Below, one piece after another: positions 12,338-23,399 of a stretch of DNA of 64,000 bases; position 1 is the first letter of the stretch, and each line of letters opens with the position of its first letter. The translations under genes and the position numbers were made by a program. The notes under the pieces were generated by a model. The model had not been told where the DNA came from. It searched no databases and saw only the letters and a list, made by a program, of their open reading frames with translations. The stretch is from Labia minor (Eukaryota; Arthropoda; Insecta; Dermaptera; Spongiphoridae), in NCBI GenBank assembly GCA_963082975.1, contig OY720348.1, forward strand, positions 74,735,719-74,799,718. Direction: 5' to 3'.

Positions 12338-12496
12338 CCATCAACAAAGAGCCAAACATGCGCTGGTTTAATAAATATTATTTACTAATTTTAATTTATA
12401 ATTTATAATTAATTAAATTTAATCTAAATATACTTAATATATTATGTTATTTAATCCAATTCAAATTGCGTGATAGTCGAGTAGAGGCAGTCCAGC
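12338..12496 (+). mobile_element. HINE-1 3' unit (about 160 bp), solo
   Basis: It starts CCATCAACAAAGAGCCAAAC and ends GTGATAGTCGAGTAGAGGCAGTCCAGCT, a mutated form of the HINE-1 3' hairpin. Only the last about 160 bp of the family are present, and the start point is the same as in the solo copies at 16008-16159 and 31345-31500. It lies 21 bp downstream of the 3' end of Helitron A. Confidence 0.75.
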
Positions 12497-13039
12497 TATT
12501 TTATTAACAAATTCTCTTCAAGCCAATATTTTTTCAGCTGACCAACAACTCCTTGAGCATCCGACAAATTATAATTTTCTTATAACTTGCTTTTATGCCA
12601 TATGATTTCCAATTTATTATTTCCTATATTATAAAAATAGTTAAGAATCGGATCTTTTTTACAAGCAAAGTACATTTACAACTCGGATCCCCAGCATCTA
12701 GAAGACCAGCAACAAGTGGAATTCTACCGATCATGAACGACGATGTGATCTGCCATTGCAAGCTAAAATAATAAATTATATACCATTGGATTCAGTAATC
12801 AATTATAAATAATTAAATGATAATCATTTATATATATTTTTTTATTAATCATTTATCGGCATTTTTCAAACCAGAAAAATAGGATTGAATTTGCTAATTT
12901 TCAACTAAATGAAATATTAAAATTAAAAAAATAAATTATTTAGAAATTGATTCTCGATTAACTTTTAAATGATAAATTAATAATTATTCCTTTCTCTCCA
13001 TTATACAAAACTGGTGTCACTAAAATGCTTGTAACCTCT
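12497..13039. other. AT-rich spacer with a possible minus-strand coding remnant
   Basis: No repeat match was found. On the minus strand, about 12770-12640, an AG acceptor-like site is followed by an open stretch including IPLVAGLLDAGDPSC. I cannot assign it to a family. It may be a transposon or host exon remnant, or chance. Confidence 0.25.
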
Positions 13040-13309
13040 AAAGCCTAGTTTACACGGGCTTAGTACTTGTCATTAGTTCAGGGGTGGGCAAATACTTTTA
13101 AGCACGGGTCAAAATGAAATTTTCAAAATGTCTTCCGGGCCGGAGGACCATATTTCGAAAACACTAATAAAAAAATTTAATTTTTTTTTTAAAGACATTG
13201 AACGAAAAATCAAAATAAGAGCCAACAGGAGTTCCTAAAGCCCGCACTTAAAAGTAATTGCCCACCCTTGAACTAATGACAAGTACTAAACCCGTGTAAA
13301 TAGGGCTTT
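13040..13309. mobile_element. hAT miniature element with nested long outer inverted repeats
   Basis: Inner termini are CAGGGGTGGGCAAA (13079) and TTGCCCACCCTTG (about 13258-13270). Outside them lies a further inverted repeat of about 39 bp: left 'aaagcctagtttacacggg' onward, right its complement with a few mismatches, both reaching cattagttca/tgaactaatg. This is either one element with long compound inverted repeats or a hAT inserted exactly at the centre of a second palindromic element. The interior shares the 'ggcccggaagacattttgaaaatttc'-type block with 6578-6806. Confidence 0.6.
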
Positions 13310-13314
13310 AAGCT

Positions 13315-13385
13315 AAGGTGACCATGCGTACCGTTTCGAACGAGACAGTACCGTTTATTCAAATTTTAAACGTATTTCATATATT
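13315..13385 (+). mobile_element. AAGGTGACCA-end fragment
   Basis: It begins TAAGGTGACCATGCGTACCG, the same terminal word as the inverted-repeat elements at 20565-20810 and 46310-46500. It is followed by 'gagacagtaccgttt'. The opposite end is missing. It is a short one-sided relic. Confidence 0.4.
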
Positions 13386-13930
13386 TGTACAGGATAGTTA
13401 CAAAATATACAAAGACATGCTCTTAATTTAGATCAATTTTCATTACACCTCCACACCCACCATTTTCTCAAATAATTTCAATAATGAACTTAAAAACAGA
13501 ATTTAATAAAAATTAAATTATAAATTGAAATTTAATTTTATAAAATCCATTTTTATAATTTTTTTAATGATATATTTATATAAATTTATAAATTTTATAA
13601 ATATTTCATAAACATCTTTGACTAGAATTTACCTTAAATATACTGTCGATTCGATTTCAAAACTCATTAATTCAATTTTATTAAAAGTTAATTCAAAGGC
13701 TCTATCAGCTGATTCAAATAATTAACTTTATTCGAAAATGAAACAACAAATCGATTATTATTGATTATTTCTAAACTTGTCATTTGCAAATAAAATGAAC
13801 TAATTAATTATTAATTATCAACTTAATTTTTGGCCCCAATTGGAAACCCAGGGTTTTAATGTTAATTCTATTCGGAAGTGGCGTTAGCATTCAACTCTCA
13901 CATTGGCAGCCACCCTCACTGCAAATTCTC

Positions 13931-14312
13931 GCTGGTGGGGTGAAATGTTTCCGGCCTGACCAAGAAAAACGATGTTTTTAAATTTTTTTTTTTGAATTAA
14001 ATTAATTAATGAATTGATTTAATTTAATTTAAGTCTCATCAACAGTTATGAATTCTTTTGGATTACGCCTACAGCACCAAATTGTCGGTAGAAATGTTTT
14101 TTGAATCAGTTTTTGGTGTAACGTTAGCAAACGCGGCACCCACGTTGCACACAGCTTTCTATATTCAAAGGCTTGTGCAAAATATTTCGCTCACGTTCAG
14201 CTGACATCGTACACGTCTCAGCTATCTTGAATGTTGAAAAATAAAGCAAAAAAAAATATTGAAAAACATCGTTTTTCTTGGTCAGGCCGGAAACTTTTCA
14301 CCCCACCCTCGT
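13931..14312 (-). mobile_element. Internally deleted mariner-like element with about 45-bp inverted repeats
   Basis: The ends share GGTGGGGTGAAA...GTTTCCGGCCTGACCAAG and continue to 'aaaaacgatgttttt', giving about 45 bp of terminal inverted repeat. The right end carries the fuller TACGAGGG terminus common in mariners. On the minus strand about 14071-14036 reads RNPKEFITVDET, matching the first catalytic aspartate region (VTvDET) of mariner transposases. The remaining about 190 bp of interior is frameshifted coding sequence. At 382 bp it is far below the usual about 1.3 kb, so it is nonautonomous. Confidence 0.7.
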
Positions 14313-15390
14313 ATACTAAACCACTAGATAATTACTAGGCTATGGCCGAAAAAGACTAAAATAATGGGTTGATTTTTGTTTTATATATTCCGATGGAATA
14401 AATTATAGATTAAAATCTTCTTTTGAGAACGGGAAACAGTGAAAATAACGTCGTACGGTTTGTTCCGTCTTTTCTTCCTTTTTCGCTTACAATTAGTCGC
14501 AATTCATTTTTTTCATCCCCAACACCAAACGATAGCCAATGGTGCCATTTCCGACGAATAAATCATTCCTTCCGTTATTATTTGCAAACTATCCAACTAA
14601 TAATATAAAATGCTCCCTCCTCATCAAGCAGATCTCGAGAAAGAAAATATTTTTAGCTATTATTGGCATTCACAGGTGATTTTCAAACGATTCGTTGTGA
14701 GTTTCGATCCAAATTAGGAGATTGATATCTTTTTTAAAATATTCAATTGAAAAAGTGAAAAATGCTAGACAAATATATTGTTGACACGTATAAAAACATT
14801 AAAAATATTTTGGTTGTTCATATTCATGAAATATGATCATTTTTTTATGATTTTATTCAACAATATTTTCTTTTAACGTATGAAATGTTGCACACATCCA
14901 AAAAAATATGGAAAAGGTACATCAAGTTTGAATATTAATTTACTAATATAGGTTCATATTCTTTTACTAATAAACTGTAGTTCTACAATTCAACAATTTT
15001 ACAATTTTCCGTGTATGGTTAACCTAGTAATTGTAAGATTGTGGATTGGGATATTTTAAAAAAAAGTATGCATTATTAATAAAATATTTTTGTCGTTATG
15101 CGTGCCATTCAATTTTTCCAACAAACCATTTCTGACATAGGTTCGTCATCGTTAGCCTATAATATACGTTTCTTCTATGATAAGAATATAATATGTATAT
15201 TTATAAGAAAAAACGACATATGATTAGATCGTATTTTATTTATTTATTATTTTTTTTTCAATAATTCACTTTGTTATTTCGAAAAATAATTATTTATATA
15301 ATTCATTTAAAATAAAATTTTATTTAATAAATTATTTATTTAACAATATATTAATTATATATATATATATATATATATGTTAATATATAT

Positions 15391-15445
<55 letters not shown>

Positions 15446-16007
15446 CATATATTATATAATTTATTTATTTTATTTAATAAATATCCGATTCTTCGTAAAT
15501 GATTATTAGTCAATATTCTTTTTTAAATTATTTTTTTAATAAATCTAATAAATTATTATTATAATATACATTATATAATATTATTTTTTTTAAATAAAAA
15601 GTAAAAGGGAATGATTTTTTTTTTTCTAATCGTGTGATAAGACACTCGGCTAAATTTCATGGAAAAACAGAATATAAATAAAAATAGAATTAGAATTTAT
15701 TTATTTTAATATTTATTTTAATAAAATCTTTTAGTTTCCATTGCAAAGTGAATGTGATCGGTTGGGCTGAGTGTCCGTCCACCTGGCCAGGTAATTCATT
15801 AATAAGTATTTTATTAATTAATAATAATTAGAAATATTATTTATTTGTTTTCTATCCACACATTCTATTAAAATGAATATTTTAATTAATTATTTATGTT
15901 TTTTTTTTGGATTTTTACGACTAAACGTTATCTATTTATTTAATTTTTCATTTTTTAATGCTCTCTTCATCATCTTTGGAATCTATTAATTAATTCATTA
16001 CAAATAT
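14313..16007. other. AT-rich intergenic DNA, (TA)n block
   Basis: Nothing coding is recognised. A long interrupted (TA)n block lies at about 15355-15445, flanked by near-pure A/T DNA. A short GC-containing segment at 15745-15795 ('gatcggttgggctgagtgtccgtccacctggccagg') does not match the families in this window. Confidence 0.55.
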
Positions 16008-16159
16008 CCATCAGCAAAGAGCCAAACATGCGTTGGTTTAATAAATATTATTTATTAGATTTAATTTATAATTTATAATAATTAAATTTAATTTAAATAT
16101 AATATATTCTATTTAATCCAATTCAAATTGCGAGATAGCCGAGTGGAGACACTCCAGCT
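16008..16159 (+). mobile_element. HINE-1 3' unit (about 152 bp), solo
   Basis: It runs from CCATCAGCAAAGAGCCAAAC to the 3' hairpin GAGTGGAGACACTC and CAGCT. It is the second of three solo copies sharing the same abrupt start. It is noncoding. Confidence 0.8.
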
Positions 16160-16811
16160 TATTTTCTTTATAGGCATTTCAATTCAATTCAATATAATAA
16201 TGCTATTGCATAATAATTCATAATATAATTCATAATATAAAATTGAATCCTATTCATCTTACCCCCACTACCATATTTTTTTTTAAATATAATAATTTCA
16301 TAATCAACGTTAAAAAGAATATTTCAATGAAAATTAAATTTGATAAAATGTATTTTTATAACTCTTTACTGATATACTTATATAAAAAGAAGGACTCCCA
16401 TTATCTTTAGATAATTGAAAAACTGGATAATCGAAACTCCATATTTTATTGCCTAAATCCGTGGATTATGAAAAATTGAATAGAAAATGTCAACTTTGTT
16501 ATTTGCATTAAGAATTTTCGTTGGAAACGTTTTATTAATTAACAATTTGGATTGATATCTATCTATATATGGATAGATAGATAGATATTTAAAGAAGAAA
16601 TAGAAATAAAGAGAACCTCCGTTAATTGGAGAGAAGTTCTACTGATTTTATAAATTTTAGAAATTTTTCATTAAAATCTTTGAATAGTAAGTAAAGTTGA
16701 AAGATTCGATCGATTCAATGACAACACTAATAATTATAAACAAGGAATATTTGTGTTATTCTATGATAATAGGAATAGCATTTTGTCTTGGTAATAAAGG
16801 TAATAAATTGG

Positions 16812-16960
16812 TGAAGAGCGCTCGCGCGTCCCCGCTTCTCTTTCCCCACCACCGCCTGACTGACCACTCCTGGCTGCCGGGCTGCCGGGCTGCCGGCCGA
16901 GTCGAGTGCATTCATTTGCCATTCGTTCAGCCTTGGAGACCCAAATCACCCCTCCAATCC
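16812..16960. promoter_or_regulatory. GC-rich / CpG-containing island
   Basis: In a window that is roughly three-quarters A+T, this about 150-bp patch is strongly GC-rich. It includes 'gagcgctcgcgcgtccccg', 'ccccaccaccgcctgactg' and three tandem copies of a gggctgcc-like unit. It contains several CpG dinucleotides and matches no repeat family seen here. Such islands can mark promoters or 5' exons. It lies about 1 kb upstream of the exon-like segment at 17918. No TATA box is convincingly placed. The frames through it (for example 16727-16915, minus) look incidental. Confidence 0.3.
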
Positions 16961-17917
16961 TTCCCTAATCAAGAATTAATTGGAAATTTAGTTATTTTTC
17001 ATCATTTTTTTAATGAACATTTTATTAGTGATCTTTCAAAAAAAAAAATATATTTTAATAAAAATTTAATTTTATCAAATGCATTTATTTTTTTACTGAT
17101 ATACTTATCATTGATTTATATATATTTATAAAAATGTTTTTTTATAATATTCTTTGAAAAGAATTATATAAGGTCCCATATTCTTCTATGGATTCCATTC
17201 ATTTCTAAGTAAAATGAAAATGATTTATACATCCAAAAATTATATATAAGATTTCATTTCCTTTAAATAGATTTATTTAAATATTTTTAAATTTTAAAAA
17301 AATTATTTAATACTTGATAACTTATTCCTATGTAGATATTTTTAAAAATCTTAAAATAATTACGTGCCAGTTTATTTTTCAAAATTAATATAAAAAATAA
17401 ATATATAAAAAAACAATTGCGATGGCTTACTCTCGAATCCATTATAACTCGAAAACATCCATGCGCTGATAAATTAACATTCCGTCTTAATCATGGAACC
17501 ACTTCTCCTCTTATGGAAGAATCATTTTGTTTCTATGCAAAACCACCATTCATTTGAATAATTCATATTTATTTATTTTTATTGATAAGATATTTTTTAT
17601 TTTTTTTTGTTTTATTAAACAATTTTGTGTAAAATACTAGAATGAAAAAAAATTATTTTCTCTCCATTTATCCCAGAAGTTCTTAACGATGCTCTGTTTA
17701 AGTGCTTCGCATAATTAAGCTAAATATTTGTTGAATTTGAAAATCAAATCTATTAAAGATATCCAAATCGATTGATTTATTTTGTCAATTTTCAAAATTT
17801 CAATCGGTTTATATTTATATTAGAGTATCATAATAAAGAAGTTTGCTTTCAATGATTTTTTTTTCATTTAGTTGATATGAAGAACTAATCTTAAATAATT
17901 TCTGATTTTTTTTTCAG

Positions 17918-17992
17918 TCGAGAGAGATGAGACATCAATTGGAGTCTTCGAGTCTAATCTGCGAGATATATCAACCATTTATTGACTCCGAG
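17918..17992 (+). CDS. Possible internal exon of an unidentified host gene
   Basis: A polypyrimidine tract ending TTTTTTTTCAG (to 17917) is followed by 75 nt, then a GTCAGT donor-like site at 17993. Only the phase-0 frame is open, giving 25 residues beginning SREMRHQLESSSLICEIYQP. Composition is richer in G/C and less biased than the surroundings. I do not recognise the protein. Splice-like signals are common by chance in AT-rich DNA, so this is a candidate only. Confidence 0.3.
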
Positions 17993-18146
17993 GTCAGTAT
18001 TTATTATTAATTTATTTATTTTAAAATTTCATAATCTAATAATTGACTTTTCTACTTCTATTTCATGGTTTAATCTTCATTCTTGCTACTTGATGTTGAT
18101 TTGAATTTTTGATTTTCTCCATCATGAAATGATCTTCATAATACAG

Positions 18147-18156
18147 CTCACCAAAT
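18147..18156 (+). CDS. Possible 10-nt microexon
   Basis: A strong acceptor context (CTTCATAATACAG) is followed by CTCACCAAAT and a near-consensus donor GTAAGTAAT. Joined to the 17918 candidate in phase it would add L-T-K plus one base. Very short exons are real in animals, but with no transcript evidence and no downstream exon identified this is speculative. Confidence 0.15.
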
Positions 18157-18639
18157 GTAAGTAATCATCATTATTTAGTTGGCATGACCCATTTTAACTA
18201 AAATAAATCGAAAAATATTATTAATTTCTAAATTTCTAAATGTAATATTTAAGTAAAGATTAACATACATAATAGTAAGTGAAATTGAATTCAAATTCAT
18301 TTTTTTCTTTTAATAATTAAAAGATTTTAGAGAAATATATTCAATTATATTATAGAATTTAGTGAGGTTAGTGAATTTCAAAGTTCATCTGTGTCAAGGA
18401 GGATCAGACCAAACGCCTTTTTTTTAAATAAGGTGAACTTTCTTTATCATTAATTTTCCCATATTTCGTAAAGCGAGATTTGGAAGGGCTAATTTTGGGG
18501 AGAGGAGGCCTTATTAAATATTCAATTGTTTCTTTTTATTTAATTAATAAAAAATAATAATTTTATTTTTATTTTCATATTGAAATGTATAATGTAATTT
18601 TTGATATCTTTTAATGATTATTCTATTATAGTTCAAGCG

Positions 18640-18790
18640 TAGGTTAATAAGTCCGTGACTTATTGAATTTCCTGACTCAAATGAAATAGCAATAGTGCTA
18701 CTGTCAGTAGGCAACCTGTCGAAATTTGAACCAGCTGGGTCTTTTAATTTTTGTTTGACATCTATTAATAGCAGACAACGTGTGCAATGG
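18640..18790 (+). mobile_element. Mariner 5' terminal fragment
   Basis: It starts AGGTTAATAAGTCCGTGACTT and matches, in the same orientation, the minus-strand 5' end of the mariner at 31943-32906. Shared words include 'tactgtcagtaggcaac', 'cgaaatttgaaccagct' and 'tttttgtttgacatc'. It lacks a 13-bp piece of the other copy and stops at about the position of the transposase start. The rest of the element is gone. Confidence 0.7.
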
Positions 18791-18894
18791 CTTATTATAG
18801 CAGCTCTGTATAAACCTATATATCAACTTAAAATATAGATATTTTACTAATTTTATAGGCCATTTGTTGTTCTTTCTATTGATCTGTTATTGTG

Positions 18895-19085
18895 TATGTG
18901 GCGATAAAGAATTCGAAAATTATTGGGCAGAGCACCCACATTCCTTCAACCGTCCTTATCCTGAGCCATCTCCATCCGTAACCTATATATATATATTCTC
19001 TTTTTTTTAACTTCCTCACGTCCTCCTTTATATTTTCTAACTACAGCGTTTTCGCCTATCAACTGATCGCTTCTCAATCCACAAC
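18895..19085 (-). pseudogene. Non-LTR retrotransposon ORF2 C-terminal fragment
   Basis: On the minus strand the segment reads EKRSVDRRKR, then WRWLRIR or, in the adjacent frame, MEMAQDKDG and LPNNFRILYR. This is the degraded 'GRPk.R ... W...AqDR..W' tail typical of non-LTR ORF2 proteins. A (TA)n run interrupts it. It is related to the fragment at 59815-60035. Confidence 0.5.
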
Positions 19086-19270
19086 AAAGTTTATAGACAC
19101 TCTTTAAATTTAAACAATTCTAAATATTTTATTTTTAATTTATATATTTACCATTTAATATTTTTTATCATTGTAAAATCACAAAATACAATCGAAATAA
19201 TTGAAAAGAGATTTTTAATTAAAATTATTTCTTTATCATTAATTGCAGAAAATTTGCCTAAATTTATTTT

Positions 19271-19855
19271 TACTTCTCGAGAGAGATAGTATGCGATCAC
19301 AAAAATTTTCGATATTGAGATTTTGATGTTTTTATACGTTTTGAAGGTTCTTGAATCATTTTCACTAAGGTTGAGGAAAATGTTCGTGTGTGTGTATGTA
19401 TGTAGACAAGATTACGCAAAAACGGTTGGAGCTAGAATCGTGAAATTTGGTACATGGGAATTCGTAGTTTTCTCTCAACTTTTGAGAAGTGTAGCTCAAC
19501 CGGAAGAGGGTCATTACCTACAATGTTTTGATTTTTTTTCCTCTAAAGTGACCGTAAAAATAAAGATATAGGTTTGATAGTTTTTCACATGATTAAAAAT
19601 TGTATAAAACTGCTATATATAGAATTTCAGCTTGATTGATTCGCTGAAAGTACACTGAATTAATTTTTTAACACTGCAAATCTCACGCGCCAACACGTGA
19701 CGTGGTGCCATCAATAAAGAGCCAAACATTTAATAAATATTATTTATTAATTTTAATTTATAATTTATAATTAATTAAATTGAATTTAAATATAATATAT
19801 TATGTTATTTAATCCAATTCAAATTGCGAGATAGTCGAGTGGAGACACTCCAGCT
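19271..19855 (+). mobile_element. HINE-1 copy
   Basis: This is a full-span copy. A degenerate 5' hairpin (TACTTCTCGAGAGAGATAGTA) is followed by the standard HINE-1 blocks: GTGTGTGTATGTATGTAGAC, 'caaccggaagagggtcatta', 'ctgctatatatagaatttcag' and 'acgcgccaacacgtgacgtgg'. It ends with the 3' hairpin and CAGCT at 19855. Part of the 'catgcgctggttt' word is deleted. The 19323-19571 frame is an accidental reading of the repeat. Confidence 0.85.
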
Positions 19856-20564
19856 TATTTATTTTCAAATTTCAAATTTTTTAAAAATACAATATAAGCA
19901 CAAGACAGATATGAAGAATTCTAAAGTCATTTTATTTGAATTCACAAAAAATAAAATTATGCAAAACAATTTTATTTTGTATTTAGCATAAATTTGAAAA
20001 TTTATCCTGAAATAAATTATTATTCTTAAAATCCTGTCACAAAAATAGAAAGAAAAAATATATTTAATATTATAATAAACTTCCTTTTAATATACAATAC
20101 TTGTTAAAGAATATTGTTAATTGCTTTTTTAAAAAAATAATTACTTTGAAAGCCAGTTAATTTGTTTGTTCTTTAATAATAATTTTAAATTTGTCATTAT
20201 AACATTACATTTTATATGAGTTTAGCTCTCAATGGGCAATAAAACCAAAATAATCCAAAGAGCAATTATCAGGTCATTAAGAAACAATTATTTGGAAAAA
20301 TAAAGCAAGAAAGTTTTTCTAATTTTCGTCATATTGGAAATCTAATCTGAAATCGATTATTATCCTTGAAGATGATGAAAAAATTGGATTGAACAGGAAT
20401 TGAAGAAGCTACGTATAGTCACTAATTAGATTCTCTTAATCGCTCATTAATTCAATTCAACTGCGAACCATTCCAGTAAAGATAGCAAAATTCATCAAAA
20501 TCGGCCCAATCGTTTCGGATTATTTCGAATATCCATACATAACCATTTTATATACTTGTATATA

Positions 20565-20810
20565 TAAGGCGACCATTTTTTGAAAACACCGAGTCAGGAC
20601 ATTTTACCTTTTTTTTTAGAACCAAATTGAAAAAATTTTGGAAAAAATTCCGAAATGTTCAAAAGCTTAGTCCAAAAAACGTTTGATATTTTTTTTTAGA
20701 GACAAATAAAAAGGTACGAAATGTCCTAAATATTTCAAAAAACGGGATAGATATCAAAAAGGAGGACAGTTAGGAGGACACTTACAAAAGGAGGACGGTT
20801 GGTCACCTTA
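20565..20810. mobile_element. Miniature inverted-repeat element with AAGGTGACCA ends
   Basis: The ends are TAAGGCGACCA and TGGTCACCTTA, with 'gtatata' directly repeated outside both (20558-20564 and 20811-20817). The interior shows a GGAGGACA/TGTCCT motif, as in the copy at 46310-46500. It is a cut-and-paste, noncoding element. The superfamily is uncertain (hAT or P-like, judged by duplication length of 7-8 bp). Confidence 0.65.
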
Positions 20811-20817
20811 GTATATA

Positions 20818-21774
20818 AGATATATTTACAATAAGAAATATCAACTCCTAACAGGCTTGTGCCTGTTTATTTCATTGGATAAATTATCTTCTATTTATTT
20901 ATAATCGAATGTAGAGAAGATGAATTGATATTTTTTTACTAAATCAATAGCAATTGGTATACAAAATGTTTATTCAAGAGAGAAAATGTCAAAGGAAAGA
21001 GAAAAGGACCAAGGAAACAATAAGAATTCCTTGATAAAAATATTATCTATCAGAAAAGAGACACATAAACCAGGAGCGGAAATCTCTTACTACAATATAT
21101 TAATATATATATATATATATAAATATTAATCCTAATATCTATTTATAATATAAATATGGATATTAATTCAAATAGTAATTTCGTTTTGAAGGGTGAATAG
21201 GGATTTGATAAAGGAGCGAAAGACTCCTCTAGTTCTGGGAATAAAAGGGAAGGATCCGAATCAAGGGAATGGATTGGTGTCTTAGGAATTTATGTCGTTT
21301 CAACTTTATGGTTGTAAGATTCATGAAGGTAAAATGCGGAGGAGCAAATTCCACTCCCTTGATCTGCTGCCATGCACATATTTTAAATCTTTAACGTAAA
21401 AACACATTAAAATCAAGGAGAGGTGGAAGAGCATATGAAAAATATCAGCTCGAATTTTTTTTTATAGAATAACGAGATCACTCGTTACTAGCTATTTCAA
21501 TACTTCTATCTATTTTACTAAATATTTTTTATTTTATTTAATATCTATGCTTCGTTGCTCAGACACACGAATAGGGGAGAACAATTCAATATCCAATTAT
21601 AAATAAATAAATAAATAATAATAACAAGAAATCATAGATAAAAAAGGTAGAACAGATAGTAGGTAGTGTAAGGGAATTTAGTGTCGATAGGAGTGGGTGG
21701 TAATGGAGGATAAAGACAATTGGAGGAATATTGTAGCTACAAACAAAATCTTACTCATTGTCAGTTCAGAACAC
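20818..21774. other. Intergenic DNA
   Basis: No recognised gene or repeat. There is a (TA)n run at about 21099-21120. Otherwise the sequence is unremarkable. Confidence 0.5.
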
Positions 21775-21782
21775 GCTACAGA

Positions 21783-22193
21783 CAGAGGCGGATTAAACGC
21801 CGGGCGGCCGCCCGGGGCCCACCAGCCCGAGGGCCCCACCGAAACCTAAATAAAAATATTTCCTTAAAATAAATTTAAAAAACTGTTGAGTTTATGGATA
21901 ATCGAAGTTTAAATAAAACAAGTTATTCTTGATACAGTTCTTTGTTGAACAGCAGATCTTCGATTCGGTCGTGTTTTTGAACCCCGACTAACTTAAGAAA
22001 AAATAATCAATTTTGGGTCTCGACGACCACAATAAAAATTATGTATTTTTTACATAAGTACTATATATGTAAGTATAAAACAGCCTAAAATTATAATATA
22101 AACAAAATTTGTCTTTCGATTATAATTGTAAATAACAGAGGGTCCATTTCAATTTTACAGCCCGGGGCTCCCAATCAACTTAATCCGCCACTG
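21783..22193. mobile_element. hAT miniature element with perfect 8-bp target duplication
   Basis: The 411-bp element starts CAGAGGCGGATTAA and ends TTAATCCGCCACTG, a 14-bp terminal inverted repeat with one mismatch, of the hAT CAGTGGCGGA type. It is flanked by GCTACAGA on both sides (21775-21782 and 22194-22201). The interior has a GC-rich head ('ccgggcggccgcccggggcc') and an AT-rich body. There is no coding capacity. The intact target duplication and termini suggest fairly recent insertion. Confidence 0.9.
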
Positions 22194-22221
22194 GCTACAG
22201 ATTACTAGACAGTAAAAATAG

Positions 22222-22311
22222 TTATTCCTTAATTTATATATATATATATAATTTATATTAATATATATAATTTATATTAATATATATATAAATATATAAA
22301 TTAAGGAATAA
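22222..22311. repeat. AT-rich palindrome
   Basis: The arms are TTATTCCTTAATTTATATA and its complement, ending at 22311, separated by TA-rich DNA. It could extrude as a cruciform. It lies 30 bp from the hAT element but is not part of it. Confidence 0.75.
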
Positions 22312-22581
22312 TTTCAATATAGTTGTTTTAATCTTTTTTGCCGACCGACGATAAAAAATATAATATAAACACAAGAAGAACAAATAGGAAATAATTTTGG
22401 ATAAAATAGAAGAAATATGAAGAGAATGGGAGTAGAAAGAATACCTCGAAAATTGTTTGAATAGGTATCGGTCTAGAGAAGAAAGAGAAAGGAATGGTAC
22501 CACACATTCAAAGAAGCATATACTAGTATATATATAAATAAACTACACAGAGAATCCTAACTTATAAAATTCATAGAATTT

Positions 22582-23026
22582 TACCGACCAACGATAGGAA
22601 GGGAAGGTATTGTTTTCACACCAAATTTCACATGTGGAGATTTTTACATATCATCCATTTTCTTAACAGAAAAAAGTATTTTTAGCATCATATCTGTCCG
22701 TCTGTCAGTCCGTATAGATGTGTACAGCTTGAACGGCTCAACGGATTTTGATAAAATTTGGTATATTTACTTAATGATGATGAATGGATCAACTTTTGGT
22801 GTATATCTGGAAACCGGAAGTGGTAGTATTAGCGATCGACGATAGTAAGAGAAGGATTTTTTCATACCAAATTTCACATGAGGAGATTTTTTACATATCT
22901 CCACGAATCATGCACTTTGTATTGGTTTTATCCCCGGGAAAATCATCTTCATTAGTTTTTTCTTAATTTAAAATTATAGGACGTCACTCAGCCCTTCATG
23001 ACGTCACAGCCAGCCCCTCGTTTTAT
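22582..23026 (+). mobile_element. HINE-2 copy, 3' truncated
   Basis: It starts TACCGACCAACGATAGGAAG and runs through 'caccaaatttcacatgtgg', the TCCGTCTG tract, 'gaacggctcaacggatttt', 'aaccggaagtggtagtatta' and the paired site region (ggacgtcactcagcccttcatgacgtca). It then stops before the CGTCGGTCGGT end. The first site of the pair is GGACGTCA rather than TGACGTCA. The 22784-22966 frame is a by-product of the repeat. Confidence 0.8.
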
Positions 23027-23266
23027 GTTAAGAAAGTGCTTCCACCAAAAGATGGTAGTTCCGTGTCTGAAATAATAAGGAATAATTATAATCTATTTTT
23101 ATTATGTTTTGTTATTTAAGACCCATTTAATTATTATTATAAGATAAAGAAAGGGTTACAGTTGCTCCCATGCATTTTTCTATCTACGGTCATAATATCT
23201 ATATCTATATCTATCTCTCTCTCTCTATATATGTATTTATTAAAGTTTTTGTGGTTATTTTGATAA

Positions 23267-23399
23267 TTATTAAGGGAATTTTTATTAAAAGACCACATTG
23301 CTGAATAAGCAGTCGAAACGTTGTTTTAATTTGCTATTTTAAATTAATAAATAATTTTATACAAACAATGTGGTCTTTTAATAAAAATTCCCTTAATAA
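23267..23399. repeat. 34-bp perfect inverted repeat around a CGAAACGTTG core
   Basis: The left arm 23267-23300 and right arm 23366-23399 are perfect complements. The 65-nt loop begins CTGAATAAGCAGTCGAAACG. A second copy of the loop core with different arms lies in Helitron B at 25796-25881. The core resembles the CTGA...CGAAAC hammerhead-like words seen in Penelope-like elements, but the CUGANGA box is not intact. Confidence 0.8.

Noticed and set aside
16697..17131. 144-codon open frame, the longest in the window
   Set aside because: It has no ATG start, crosses the GC-rich island and then poly-A/T DNA, and shows no domain or codon pattern typical of a gene.
23300..23320. Hammerhead ribozyme
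   Set aside because: CTGAATA lacks the G of the CUGANGA core and the 25.8-kb relative lacks CUGA altogether; only the CGAAAC word is shared.
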